Notes under the pieces: model-generated
What the model saw: the letters and a program-made list of their open reading frames with translations, nothing else
What the model was told of the DNA's origin: nothing
The model's database searches: none
Position numbers and translations under genes: made by a program
DNA from: Nostocales cyanobacterium Centralia_MAG_434
Lineage (GTDB): Bacteria > Cyanobacteriota > Cyanobacteriia > Cyanobacteriales > Nostocaceae
DNA length: 56,026 bases
Direction of reading: 5' to 3'
Assembly (NCBI GenBank): GCA_021324415.1
Contig: JAJPJF010000348.1
Location: 1-56,026 of the forward strand
In this document: positions 34,368 to 43,423 of the stretch, one piece after another
How positions within the stretch are numbered: position 1 is the stretch's first letter
Layout: every line of letters begins with the position of its first letter

Positions 34368-36080
34368 ATGTCTTACGCCTCCTTGCTAAAAAATATACCA
34401 GATTTCCTGAGCCAGCCTACTGGAATAGCAGTTCTGGCCTCTCTTGGCATCCACGGTGCTATTGCGTTCCTCTTGCCGTTAGTGCCTGTTGACTCAAAGC
34501 CAAAACAACAAGTTGCCTCAACAAAAACTGTTGGACTTATTGAATTGAACCAGGCAGAACAGAACCGTCTGCCACAGAATAATACTTCTCAAGTTAGCTT
34601 ACAACCAGTTCCTTCACTCCCTCAACTACCTCCCCCGCCAAGCTTTGCAACTCAACAGCAGTCTTTGGCTCCCCTTCCACCAAGTTCTACTACTCAGTCG
34701 GTATTACCTCCCCTACCTCAAGCATCCACCATATCTATTTCCTCTTTACCCAAAGCACAGTCTTTGCGAATCATTCCCAAAAGAGATCTACAAGCTAACC
34801 CCATTAGCTCCTCGATAAACACGAGGGGAATAGCATCACAACCACCACAATTACCTCGTGTTCAAGAAAAGGTCGCCTTGGGAGAATCCCAACCGCTACC
34901 ACCCTCTAACCTACAAGAGTTACAAGCTGCCAAAACATCGGTTGATCTACAGCCAGTAAATTCGTTAGTGCAGCCTGTCAAAACAGCAGTTGATCTGCCA
35001 TCTTCTAATTCACCAATACAACCTCTCAGAACAAAGGCGGCCCCAGGTTCTAGACTACCTCATCTGCAAGCTGCTAACTTACCTGTAGACTTACAAAGAG
35101 TGAGTTCTGTTACTCAAAACAGTACCAACACGACACCTGTCAATAGCTCTGCTACCTCAGCAACAACAGAACTAACAAGTCGCTCAACAGGCTTTCCTCA
35201 AAATCGTCAGCTACTAGCTCCCATAGGAGCAGTTCCACAAACTGCCAGTAATAACCTAACCCTAGCAGGAGCTAGCTCTTTGCGATCGCAGTTACAATCT
35301 AACGGCGGAATATCTGAATTGTCATCTAATCCAAAAGTACCAGCAAAAGCAAGACCAACCACTTTTGGAGAGGAATTTTTGCAAGTCAAACAGCAATACC
35401 CCAACATAGAAACAAAGCTACCCATATCTGGAACAATTGCTATTAAAGCAGGACAAGAAGGTAGAGTTGATGGTGCTCTAGTCGTAGATAATCAAGGCAG
35501 AGTCGAAAGAGTAAACTTCTTAGATAACTCAATCTCTTCTGACCAAAAAACAGCGGCGCGAGAATATTTAAGAGAATATTTGCAAAATAATCCTGCTCAG
35601 ACAAATGGTAAACCCAAATACTATCCATTTACCTTAGCTTTCAAAGCAAACAGTGGGACTCCTGAAGCGTTCAAACAAACATCTCAGCAGCCACACAGCA
35701 ACTCCTTAACTAGAGAGAACACCAATGGAGTGTCTTCACAAGTAGGAACAACACCTCGAATAAATCAACAACCAGTATCAACCGAAGCTCGACAAAAACT
35801 GATTCAGCGGTTGCATGTATCTTTAGGAAGTACACAACCATCTAACGAGCATTCAACTAGTCTCTCTGAAAATTTGTCTCCATCTCAACAGAGAGTAAAA
35901 CCACTTCAGCAAAGACAATCTACTCAAAATTCCCCACAAACTACTGCAGGACAGGTACCTCAGCATCAGATGAGTAGTAACCAGACTTCAACTTCTGTTG
36001 AATCTGGTCGAAAATTAGTGCAACGGTTACGTCATCTTAGGGAAAATAGACAAAGTCCTCGTCCAGACTTAGCACAATAG
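34368..36080 (+). CDS. Pro/Gln/Ser-rich TonB-like membrane protein
   Basis: A 570-residue protein with an N-terminal membrane anchor (PTGIAVLASLGIHGAIAFLL, about 17-36) like TonB. A long low-complexity periplasmic region rich in Pro, Gln and Ser follows to about 320. A compact domain (about 330-440), with GTIAIKAGQEGRVDGALVVD and YYPFTLAF, resembles the TonB C-terminal fold. A further Gln/Ser-rich tail follows, unusual because TonB domains normally end the protein. TonB proteins energise outer-membrane receptors with ExbB/ExbD, and neither gene is nearby. Confidence 0.55.
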   Translation: MSYASLLKNIPDFLSQPTGIAVLASLGIHGAIAFLLPLVPVDSKPKQQVASTKTVGLIELNQAEQNRLPQNNTSQVSLQPVPSLPQLPPPPSFATQQQSLAPLPPSSTTQSVLPPLPQASTISISSLPKAQSLRIIPKRDLQANPISSSINTRGIASQPPQLPRVQEKVALGESQPLPPSNLQELQAAKTSVDLQPVNSLVQPVKTAVDLPSSNSPIQPLRTKAAPGSRLPHLQAANLPVDLQRVSSVTQNSTNTTPVNSSATSATTELTSRSTGFPQNRQLLAPIGAVPQTASNNLTLAGASSLRSQLQSNGGISELSSNPKVPAKARPTTFGEEFLQVKQQYPNIETKLPISGTIAIKAGQEGRVDGALVVDNQGRVERVNFLDNSISSDQKTAAREYLREYLQNNPAQTNGKPKYYPFTLAFKANSGTPEAFKQTSQQPHSNSLTRENTNGVSSQVGTTPRINQQPVSTEARQKLIQRLHVSLGSTQPSNEHSTSLSENLSPSQQRVKPLQQRQSTQNSPQTTAGQVPQHQMSSNQTSTSVESGRKLVQRLRHLRENRQSPRPDLAQ

Positions 36081-36114
36081 CAAAAAATGAGTGCTGGTCA
36101 ATGGGGGTAAGAAG

Positions 36115-36160
36115 AAACCCTTCTCCCATCTCTCAATTGGGGAGAAGGGAGAAGGGTTTT
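36115..36160 (+). terminator. Terminator of the TonB-like gene
   Basis: AAACCCTTCTCCC pairs with GGGAGAAGGGTTT across the intervening 20 bases and is followed by T. It begins 35 bases after the stop. Confidence 0.75.
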
Positions 36161-36177
36161 AGCTTTAGTTGTTGAGG

Positions 36178-36507
36178 TTACCAACCTTGTTCTGCTTTTT
36201 GAGCCACGTAAACAGCTACATCTAGAATCTCTTGATCTTTCAACTTTCCTTTGAAAGCTGGCATAGCATTTTTACCATTTTGTACCTGATGAACAATTGC
36301 TAGGATTGAGTCATTATCATAGTTTTCCAGATAACGTGATAAAGCTTCTTTTCTTAAGGTTTTCTCGGCAATGAGAATATTGCCACCACCGATGTGACAA
36401 GAAGCACAGTTAGCGTTGAAGATTTTAGCACCTTCAGATGTCTCAGCCGCATATGCTGGACTTATAAAGATAAATATAAACAGCACGATTAATGTAAATA
36501 TTCTCAA
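36178..36507 (-). CDS. petJ: Cytochrome c6
   Basis: A class-I c-type cytochrome of about 109 residues that carries electrons from cytochrome b6f to photosystem I in the thylakoid lumen. The signal peptide is MRIFTLIVLF..SPAYAAE, the heme site is NANCASCHIGGG (two Cys, His), the axial Met is in KNAMPAFKGKL, and the C-terminus YVAQKAEQGW is typical. The longer frame starts at 36537, but a TTG at 36507 with GAGGAG just upstream gives a proper signal peptide, so I use that. Plastocyanin, the alternative carrier, is encoded next. Confidence 0.85.
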   Translation of the reverse strand: MRIFTLIVLFIFIFISPAYAAETSEGAKIFNANCASCHIGGGNILIAEKTLRKEALSRYLENYDNDSILAIVHQVQNGKNAMPAFKGKLKDQEILDVAVYVAQKAEQGW

Positions 36508-36846
36508 AGGATTCTCCTCGTCATAACCCTCCAGCAACTGAATAAATCATCTCCAGTAACTATTCTATGACTAGTAGAAACCCTCAAAGCATTGATTAAG
36601 TTTACTGTTTACTCAGTTACTCTTTGCTTTAAAAGTTATTATCCTAATAACAATTAACGGTGACAAGCCTTATCTTTTATCAGCACAAAATTCAATGCTC
36701 ATAAGAGATAATAAACTTTTCACCGCCTTTGATTTTGTTATTTCTTCAGATCAAGATCTCAACACATTACTGTTGATTCTAACTAATCTTCCAAAATAAT
36801 TAAGGAAAATTGCTTTAGCGCTACAGAATTATCCTGTTTATTGAAC
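36508..36846. other. Non-coding stretch between petJ and petE
   Basis: AT-rich sequence with no gene or strong hairpin. It probably holds the petJ promoter. Confidence 0.45.
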
Positions 36847-37263
36847 TTACTCAACAGTAATTTTGCCGACCATTCCAGCACCACGATGAGGTTCACAATA
36901 AAAAGTATAGTCTCCAGCAGGAGCGTCTGCAGGGAAAGTTGTTGTTGTATTTTGTCCAGGGGTCATCAGCAACTTCTTATGAGACAAAGCTTGAGCTAGT
37001 TCTTTGCTTTTTGCAGGATTCTTGACAGGGTCAAACACAACATTATGTGGAGGAACTTTATTATTCACCCATTTGACTGTGTCTCCTGGATGAATAGTTA
37101 ACTTCTTGGGTTCAAAAGCCAGCATTCCTTTATCGTTACCCAATTTTATAGTGTATGTCTCAGCAGCAGCGCTTTCAACAAAAACAGCAAAGCTGCTTAC
37201 AACTAAACAGATTGTTAACACTACTAAACTCAAGCGCCGTAGACTTGACGCGATTAGTTTCAT
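36847..37263 (-). CDS. petE: Plastocyanin
   Basis: A type-1 blue copper protein, 138 residues with signal peptide ([18 protein letters not shown], cleaved after SAAAE). The copper ligands are His in [10 protein letters not shown] and the set Cys, His, Met in [16 protein letters not shown]. It carries electrons from b6f to photosystem I when copper is available. It lies about 300 bases downstream of psbV in the same orientation and has its own upstream region. Confidence 0.95.
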   Translation of the reverse strand: MKLIASSLRRLSLVVLTICLVVSSFAVFVESAAAETYTIKLGNDKGMLAFEPKKLTIHPGDTVKWVNNKVPPHNVVFDPVKNPAKSKELAQALSHKKLLMTPGQNTTTTFPADAPAGDYTFYCEPHRGAGMVGKITVE

Positions 37264-37450
37264 AACTGTCTCCTAACAAGTTTGATCTGCACTTATATAT
37301 TTTAAATAAAAACAAGGCGAAATATGACAATCTGTCGTAGATACAAGTTTTTTTCAATAAAAGCGAAAAAAGGATAACAAAAACTTGCTCAACTACCGCT
37401 AGAAATCTGCTGTACATTACTTGCAGTCTTGAACATCAAAATCATGCTCA

Positions 37451-37550
37451 GGTTTAGTCATTAGTCATTAGTCAACAGTCAAAGGTCAATAGTCAAAAAA
37501 AGTTGCGACTTAAGACTCCAGACTATGGACTAATGACTAACAACTAAACC
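37451..37550. repeat. Inverted repeat between psbV and petE
   Basis: GGTTTAGTCATTAGTCATTA at one end and TAATGACTAACAACTAAACC at the other pair imperfectly over about 23 bases. Internal TAGTCAT-type repeats add further pairing. It could terminate psbV transcripts. Confidence 0.65.
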
Positions 37551-37562
37551 GTCAAGCTAGCC

Positions 37563-38051
37563 TTAGTAGTAAATTTTGCCACCGCCCCATTTTTCTCCGA
37601 CAACCTTAGGTTGCAGGAGAATATGACCAGCGATCGCTTTTAAGTCATCATCCTTCAGATTTCTCATTTTAGTGAAAATATCTGCGCTCTTGATGCTGGG
37701 GTGCACTTCCGAAATATCCGTTTCACCATCGTATGTAGTGGGATTCTTCAAATAGTCCACTATACTTTCAATATTATTACGAGGTGGTGTTGCCAACGCC
37801 AGAGTTTCAGGATCTAGACCCACGTTCTGGTTAGTCTTAGTAATACCCCCAGCATGACACTGAGCGCAAGCGTAGTTAAAGAGGCGTTTGCCTTGTTGAA
37901 CTTGTTTCAGACTCAGTACTACAGTGTCTCCTGTGTCATTTAATACAACAGTGCGGGTTGCTGCATCCAGTTCTACCGCTGTTGCACTATTGACAAAAAA
38001 CGGAAACGTTAGTAAAACAGCCGCCAAAATGCCAAGTAATCTTCTTAACAT
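37563..38051 (-). CDS. psbV: Photosystem II cytochrome c550
   Basis: A 162-residue extrinsic lumenal subunit of photosystem II. The signal peptide (LGILAAVLLTFPFFVNSATA) ends before VELDAATRTV. The heme site is NYACAQCHAGG, the distal His ligand is in SEVHPSIKSADIFTKM, and the C-terminus GGGKIYY is the PsbV signature. It stabilises the manganese cluster with PsbO and PsbU. It is the upstream gene of the psbV-petE-petJ row. Confidence 0.96.
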   Translation of the reverse strand: MLRRLLGILAAVLLTFPFFVNSATAVELDAATRTVVLNDTGDTVVLSLKQVQQGKRLFNYACAQCHAGGITKTNQNVGLDPETLALATPPRNNIESIVDYLKNPTTYDGETDISEVHPSIKSADIFTKMRNLKDDDLKAIAGHILLQPKVVGEKWGGGKIYY

Positions 38052-38196
38052 GTTTCCCCTTAACGATTTTTTCTTAGATCACAGCTGCAATCCTCGCTCT
38101 CTTGGTGCTAACTGCTGAGTGCACTTGTGATTAGGCTTGAGTTCAACCACAAATCTACTAACTACTTAGTTGGCTTAGGTGTTACCAACTAAGTCA

Positions 38197-38382
38197 TCAG
38201 TGCCTATCAGAATCTTTCTCTGACAAAATTTGGGTAATGATTGCCTTTGCATCCTCTAACGCCAAACGGGTTTTTTGGTTTTTATAGGCAATTCCCAGTT
38301 CGTCACATATAGACAGAACCTTTTCTACAGGTGTGCTGTAGTCAGCTGCTATCTCCGCAATTGATAGGTCTGCAAAACCCAT
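38197..38382 (-). CDS. Small protein with an IF-2 N-terminal-like helical domain
   Basis: A 61-residue protein MGFADLSIAEIAADYSTPVE continuing to QKTRLALEDAKAIITQIL. It resembles the small helical N-domain of translation initiation factor IF-2, found as a stand-alone protein next to psbV in cyanobacteria. The ATG at 38382 is preferred over the GTG/TTG upstream. It lacks GTPase motifs, so it cannot act as IF-2. Its function is unknown. Confidence 0.72.
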   Translation of the reverse strand: MGFADLSIAEIAADYSTPVEKVLSICDELGIAYKNQKTRLALEDAKAIITQILSEKDSDRH

Positions 38383-38480
38383 AGTGTTCGTCACCAACAG
38401 ATAGAGATTGAGTTACTGTAATACCAATTATCACTTTAAGAGTGCCATTTTTTGCCGAAAGGATCTCTGGGGAATGGGGA

Positions 38481-38580
38481 GTGGGGACAAGGGGGACAAG
38501 GGGGACAAGGGGGACAAGGGGGACAAGGAGGACAAGGGGGACAAGGGGGACAAGGGGGATAAGGAGGACAAGGAGGGAGA
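38481..38580. repeat. Tandem 9-base repeat array B (GGGGACAAG)
   Basis: About ten units of GGGGGACAA/GGAGGACAA in tandem. The nine-base period keeps frames open on both strands, with Gly-Asp-Lys or Pro-Pro-Cys repeats, so those frames are artefacts. Confidence 0.85.
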
Positions 38581-38651
38581 GGGGAATACTCCATACTATG
38601 CCCTAATGCCCTGCTCTCTTCCATTCTTAACTCCTAACTCTCAAATCCCCA

Positions 38652-39482
38652 TCACCCTTTCCCGCCTGTAAAGGTAACGCCTTGGATAAAATACCTATTG
38701 AAAAAAATGTAAATAGCCAAAACTGGCAGGGTGAAAACCATTGAGGCTGCCATGATGTAGTTCCAATAGCTAATGTATTGACCTTTAAAGGTATTCAGTC
38801 CTAGTGGCAAGGTAAACATTTCTGGGTCAAACAGAATCACTAAAGGTAGCAAGAAATTATTCCAACTCCCCATAAATACAAAAATTGCTTGTGCAGCTAA
38901 GGCAGGTTTTGCGAGAGGGAGGACAATATGCCGGAAAATCCCAAAAGTAGTTAGTCCATCTAATTGAGCCGCTTCCTCAAGTTCCCTAGGAAAATTGATG
39001 AAAAATTGCCGCATCATGAAGATAAAGGTAGCATTAACCATACTAGGGACAATCATCCCTTGATAGGAATTCAGCCAACCGAAGATTTTTAGAATTAAAA
39101 ATGTGGGAATCAGTGTTATCTGTGCTGGGACTGCCAGAACTGCCAAAATTAAGAAGAACCAAAAGCGTTTACCACTAAAGCTGAGCCTTGCTAAGGCATA
39201 ACCTGCCATGGAGTTAAACAGCAAGTTTAAAATAGTGACGCTGATAGCAATAAACACACTATTGAACAGCCAGCGGAAAAATAAAGGTTGTTGTATGAAG
39301 ATTTGTTTAAAGTTATTAAGAGTAAAGCTTTTGGGTAAAAAATTGGGTTCACTGCTGACTATCTCAGAAAGAGGTTTAAATGATGCTGAAAGTGCCCACA
39401 AGAAGGGGATAAGGGTAATGACTGCATAGAGTGCTAGTACAACATACAGCAGCACCTTCCAATTTAAAGATAGCCGTTTCAT
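38652..39482 (-). CDS. Sugar ABC-transporter permease (MalG-type)
   Basis: A 276-residue inner-membrane permease with six hydrophobic helices. The cytoplasmic EAA loop, where the ATPase docks, is EEAAQLDGLTTFGIFRHIVL. The start is set at the ATG at 39482 (MKRLSLNWKV), since the longer frame runs back over the upstream gene. It pairs with the MalF-type permease upstream. No substrate-binding protein or ATPase gene is adjacent, so these may be supplied elsewhere. Confidence 0.88.
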   Translation of the reverse strand: MKRLSLNWKVLLYVVLALYAVITLIPFLWALSASFKPLSEIVSSEPNFLPKSFTLNNFKQIFIQQPLFFRWLFNSVFIAISVTILNLLFNSMAGYALARLSFSGKRFWFFLILAVLAVPAQITLIPTFLILKIFGWLNSYQGMIVPSMVNATFIFMMRQFFINFPRELEEAAQLDGLTTFGIFRHIVLPLAKPALAAQAIFVFMGSWNNFLLPLVILFDPEMFTLPLGLNTFKGQYISYWNYIMAASMVFTLPVLAIYIFFNRYFIQGVTFTGGKG

Positions 39483-39510
39483 TACAAAGTTACCTATACG
39501 AAAATAGAGG

Positions 39511-40428
39511 TTAAATTCTGTCACTTTTAAAAAAGCTTCGCTGAATTAAGGTACAAGCAATGATAACGGCTGCCAATAAAAAGGCGATCGCAGCTCCATA
39601 ACCCAACTGCAAGTCACGAAATACAGCTTGATATATTAGCAAAACTATAGTGAGAGTGGCGTTATTGGGTCCACCAGTACCGTTAGAAAAGATATAAGAC
39701 TGGTCAAACAACTGAAAAGTCCCAATCACACCTATTGTGAGTACAAAGAAAGTAACAGGTTTTAGGAGGGGAATAGTAATGTAGATAAATTTCTGCCAAT
39801 CATTAGCTCCATCTATCGCTGCAGCCTCATAAAGCGTTTGAGGGATATCTTGCAATGCTGCTAAGTAAATTACCATGTAAAACGGCGCAGTTGACCAAAT
39901 GTTCATTAACATAATGCCTTTGAGTGCAACGGCTGGATCTCCCAACCAGTTGTAAGTAGGCAATCTCACAAAAGCCAGAAAATCATTAAGTAGTCCATTG
40001 GTGTTGTAAATCCACATAAAAATCAGCGTTAAAACGGCTGAAGATGTGACTGTTGGTAAAAAATAGAGGATGCGCCACCAATTTTGACCACGAATACCAG
40101 AATTTAAAGTGACAGCCAAAGCTAACGCCAGAATAGTCTGGATTGGCACTACAATTGCCACATATTCTGCTGTATTCGAAAGAGCAATCCAAACCCGCTC
40201 ATCTTCAAGCAGTCGCACAAAGTTACGAAACCCAACAAACCTGTATTCAATACCACCTAAAAGCTGTACTTTCTGTAGAGATAGAAAAATAGCCCAAACA
40301 ATAGGTTGCACCACGAAAGTTCCTATCACCAAGATAGTCGGTGCCATGAAGAGGTACCCAGCTAGGTCTTCCGCTTTATTCCATCTAGCTTTTTTATGAC
40401 GCTTTTTAACTTCAAACACAAATTGCAC
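39511..40428 (-). CDS. Sugar ABC-transporter permease (MalF-type)
   Basis: A 305-residue permease with an N-terminal cytosolic basic segment (KKRHKKARWNK) and six helices. Its EAA loop is LYEAAAIDGANDWQKFIYIT. It is 28 bases upstream of the MalG-type gene and forms the heterodimeric channel with it. Substrate cannot be read from sequence; carbohydrate or glycerol-phosphate-type substrates are typical of the family. Confidence 0.88.
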   Translation of the reverse strand: MQFVFEVKKRHKKARWNKAEDLAGYLFMAPTILVIGTFVVQPIVWAIFLSLQKVQLLGGIEYRFVGFRNFVRLLEDERVWIALSNTAEYVAIVVPIQTILALALAVTLNSGIRGQNWWRILYFLPTVTSSAVLTLIFMWIYNTNGLLNDFLAFVRLPTYNWLGDPAVALKGIMLMNIWSTAPFYMVIYLAALQDIPQTLYEAAAIDGANDWQKFIYITIPLLKPVTFFVLTIGVIGTFQLFDQSYIFSNGTGGPNNATLTIVLLIYQAVFRDLQLGYGAAIAFLLAAVIIACTLIQRSFFKSDRI

Positions 40429-40592
40429 CTCTGTCTAATTACGCTCCTACCCAGCCATAAAGATAGATAGGACATAATTCTTGATCCTACTAGGAATTAA
40501 CTCTTCTCAAGAGAATAAAAGCGGTTGAAGTGATTTAGTATAATATGTTTGTAATATGATGTGTTTAGTGTGATTTTTCTAATCAAAGGGAA

Positions 40593-40865
40593 TCAATTCT
40601 CAATTCGAGAATCATTATTTGAACCAACAATTCCCAATTCCTTGGTACTGCGCTTCAATTGTTTCCAAAGTACCTTAGTCTGTTGATAAGCTTCTTCAGG
40701 AGAGAGTTTTCCAGATGTTTCTAATGCGGAAATGTAACCAACTTTTTGTGCAAATTCTTGGAGATTCGCGTTAAATACCAGGTTCTCGGGTTTGACATGA
40801 CCATAGTAGCGGCTGCGAGGGTAGAGAAATCTCTCTTTGTCTCCTTGAGCGGGTTGTTCCATCAT
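40593..40865 (-). CDS. DUF7219-like cyanobacterial protein
   Basis: A 90-residue soluble protein with FLYPRSRYYGHVKPENLVFN and NLQEFAQKVGYISALETSGK, a pattern I recall as DUF7219, found only in cyanobacteria. Function unknown. GGAGAT precedes the ATG. It is a single gene in the same direction as the permeases. Confidence 0.75.
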   Translation of the reverse strand: MMEQPAQGDKERFLYPRSRYYGHVKPENLVFNANLQEFAQKVGYISALETSGKLSPEEAYQQTKVLWKQLKRSTKELGIVGSNNDSRIEN

Positions 40866-41430
40866 TTGATCTCCTAAAGAATCTTCATTTAATTTTTATA
40901 TCCCTAAATTAGGTGTTCTTGTTTTAGACATATGCACTTTCTCTGTGGCTATCTTACATGAGGCTTACCTTATAAACTCCTCTTGCTGGAATATTCTCAA
41001 GGAAAAGAAAGCGTTGTTAAATTACCCTGACTGCCACGAGTGGTTATGGGATATAGATTTCAAAACGGACAACAGTAATATCTCTTAGTTGCCAGTATCG
41101 CTATTTGTACGCTCAGCTCATACCTGCTCGAACTGGCCAAATGTCTTTTTAACTCAATCTTAACCTTCTACTCAAGTATTCTAACAGAGATTAGTATTTA
41201 CCTAAGCTTATACAAAGCTTAACTTTCTGTTGGCTAACGACGCCTTGTTTTTTGAGATGATTCTAACACCACTGTGATAAACTACAAAAAGTTCATCGGA
41301 TTATAGATGTATGCATAGCTATTCATAGCGTATGACAGCTAGATTCAAAACTCTCGAAATATATTACGGCTATCATACTGGCAACTATCCATCCGTGTGT
41401 AGTTTTCTTGCTTAACTTAAGGGGTTAATA
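40866..41430. other. Non-coding divergent region
   Basis: I see no gene, RNA or strong hairpin in these bases. Confidence 0.45.
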
Positions 41431-41946
41431 ATGCTCGAGGCGATCGCTATTGCTTGGTTTCTACTGTTTTTTGGCGATTTTCTGTCTACTTTTTGTTACC
41501 ACATACCTGAGCATGTTTTTGGTAGCCTACACTTACGAACGCATCACTCTTGGAAGAAAGATTTTCGTCACTACGCCATTCTGACATTTAATCTCCAAGT
41601 TCTTTTAGACGGTATTCTAGGTGCTTTGCCATATCTATTAGTAGCAGTATTTTTGTGGCCGTTCTCTCACGTTGGCGTCATTTGTGGACTATTTTTGGGT
41701 CAATTTCACGTTTGGTGGAGACACGTGCTTGTTTTGGACTGGCGAACACCAAAGTTAGTATCTTTTTTGTGCCAGATTCTATTCATTACAACTCCTGAGA
41801 GACACTGGCTACATCATCAAAAAACTAATCTAGCCTATGGTGATATTTTCACGTTCTTTGAGCAGCCGGCTAAAACTTGGTTACGCTGGCTACGTCTACT
41901 CAGATTGTATCTGAGACACTCAGTGTCAGGTGTTCAAGCTGATTAA
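41431..41946 (+). CDS. Membrane protein with His-rich motifs (fatty-acid-hydroxylase-like)
   Basis: A 171-residue membrane protein with about four hydrophobic segments. Histidine clusters HIPEHVFGSLHLRTHH (about 23-38), HVWWRH (about 92-97) and HWLHH (about 121-125) have the H-x(3-4)-H and H-x(2-3)-HH spacing of diiron membrane hydroxylases/desaturases. It is shorter than typical sterol desaturase-family proteins (250-300) but keeps three His boxes. The substrate would be a lipid, unassigned. Confidence 0.7.
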   Translation: MLEAIAIAWFLLFFGDFLSTFCYHIPEHVFGSLHLRTHHSWKKDFRHYAILTFNLQVLLDGILGALPYLLVAVFLWPFSHVGVICGLFLGQFHVWWRHVLVLDWRTPKLVSFLCQILFITTPERHWLHHQKTNLAYGDIFTFFEQPAKTWLRWLRLLRLYLRHSVSGVQAD

Positions 41947-42206
41947 TGTCCTTGGCAGACAATTTAGACAGTATAAGTGCTTGCTGTCTTAGATGCCTTG
42001 TCCTAGTATAGCGAAGCGAAACTAGGGGCAGTTCACTTTTACATCCAGCGTACGTAACTGGAAAAGTTGGTGAGATCTGCAGTCGAGAAATGACTCTCAA
42101 GCGGATACCTCAGCGGACGCTGGCTCCTCAAAATAACTTCGGAAAATATTGTAGTATTTCTGTATCCAAGCGAGTTTCAATAACTCAGCCTGGACAACAA
42201 GTGACT

Positions 42207-42491
42207 CTAGGTTGTAGCTGGTGGTTCGCTACCCATGCTGAGTTCTTTTTTGATTCTTTTGATTGGTAGAAGTTTGTGGCTCAGCGAATCTAGATAAATC
42301 AAAAACAAACTTACTAACACTAGCTGCATAATACCTAAAACTATTCCATATGCCTTCGCGGTCCACCATAAACGATTTAGAACTGTAACAGAGACTTGTC
42401 GAGGTCTTCTCCACAAGCTAATGACATTTTCCTGGTGAGAAAGACGGGTGAGTGAGGAGGGCTTTCCTACCTTCAGTTGCACGGTTGCCAT
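42207..42491 (-). CDS. Small single-membrane-span protein, unrecognised
   Basis: A 94-residue frame with one hydrophobic segment (IVLGIMQLVLVSLFLIYL, about 50-67) between basic ends. WRRPRQVSVTVLNRLWW vaguely recalls the N-terminus of AarF/ABC1-type kinases. It is not recognised with certainty and could be a remnant. Confidence 0.4.
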   Translation of the reverse strand: MATVQLKVGKPSSLTRLSHQENVISLWRRPRQVSVTVLNRLWWTAKAYGIVLGIMQLVLVSLFLIYLDSLSHKLLPIKRIKKELSMGSEPPATT

Positions 42492-42800
42492 TCTGACGAC
42501 TCCTAGTAACAGTAAACAACGGTAAATCTATCAGATTACCGATATTTAAGAAGTATGACATAGTCTATTCACAGAGGCAATTTCCCAGTGCAATAGGCAA
42601 AAAATTTTTCGCCTATTGCTTTTTTAGACAATCTGTGAGATGTTCATATTACAGTATACACCGTTAAGTTGGTCGAATTACAGTACTTTAATGTGTTGAT
42701 TGGATATTCACCACTTCAGCCTTTGGAGTCTGAGTAACATCTGAAAACGTTTTATATAGATGCCTAACAAAGTCTTGTAAAAGCAAGCGGATACATCTAA
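42492..42800. other. Non-coding region with one terminator-like hairpin
   Basis: Contains the strong hairpin at 42590-42625. Nothing else is recognised. Confidence 0.5.
42590..42625 (+). terminator. Strong terminator-like hairpin
   Basis: GCAATAGGC and GCCTATTGC pair perfectly around a 12-base A/T loop, followed by seven T. No plus-strand gene lies within 600 bases upstream, so an unannotated short transcript may end here. Confidence 0.8.
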
Positions 42801-43418
42801 ATGAATGATGCGATAAAAGATACAATCACTGTGTACATTTGGCTTCCGAAAAAGTTCTTAGGGCATGTTTCAATGCAGGTCGGGTTGGATACTTATATAA
42901 GCTTTTGGCCGCATGAATCTATTATCCGTCCCTCTCATGAAACTCGTGAAAATAAAAATAGCCGAATGAGTAAGAATGTCAAAAAATTGTTGACTCGGCA
43001 TTTTATTTACACCACGTGTAATACGTACGAAGAAGATTGTTTTGATTTAGGTGAGTCTGGGTTTAAAAGAGAAGCAGACAATAAGGTTGAGTTATTAAAC
43101 CTTCCCAAAGAACCTATCCAGAAATTTTGGAGAGAATTCCAAACTTATCAGCCTTCTTATAATCTTCTTAAAAGAAATTGTGCTTCAGTTGTTGCAGAGG
43201 CTATTAATGAAGGTTGGAGAGGTTATATCTCTACTAAAAAAATAGCTAATAATGTGCGGGAAATTTTTGAAACTGCTACAGAATATCGAGACAATTATCT
43301 TGAAGCTTTAAGCTTTACGAATGCTGCATTGAATTTGGGCAGATTGCTTTTTTGGTCTCCTACACAAGTTTGGTTTTATGCAAAAATGGTAAAAAGGCTA
43401 ACAGAGCTAAATTCATAA
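42801..43418 (+). CDS. Putative permuted papain-fold (NlpC/P60-LRAT-like) protein
   Basis: A 205-residue protein. VYIWLPKKFLGHVSMQVG near the N-terminus carries a conserved-looking His (about 22), and the later NLLKRNCASVVAEAINEGW carries a Cys (about 128). A His before and a Cys after, with YISFWPHES between, is the order seen in circularly permuted NlpC/P60 enzymes and some effector-like proteins. It would be a cysteine amidase, peptidase or acyltransferase. No signal peptide is visible. It is 5 bases upstream of a solute-binding lipoprotein gene. The assignment is by pattern only. Confidence 0.6.
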   Translation: MNDAIKDTITVYIWLPKKFLGHVSMQVGLDTYISFWPHESIIRPSHETRENKNSRMSKNVKKLLTRHFIYTTCNTYEEDCFDLGESGFKREADNKVELLNLPKEPIQKFWREFQTYQPSYNLLKRNCASVVAEAINEGWRGYISTKKIANNVREIFETATEYRDNYLEALSFTNAALNLGRLLFWSPTQVWFYAKMVKRLTELNS

Positions 43419-43423
43419 AATTA

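Noticed and set aside
38481-38580. Possible CRISPR array
   Set aside because: Units are nine bases with no spacers. This is a simple tandem repeat.
38408-38671. Open frame with Gly-Asp-Lys repeats, and Pro-Pro-Cys on the other strand
   Set aside because: It is only the reading of the 9-base tandem array in a frame of three codons per unit. No other protein features.
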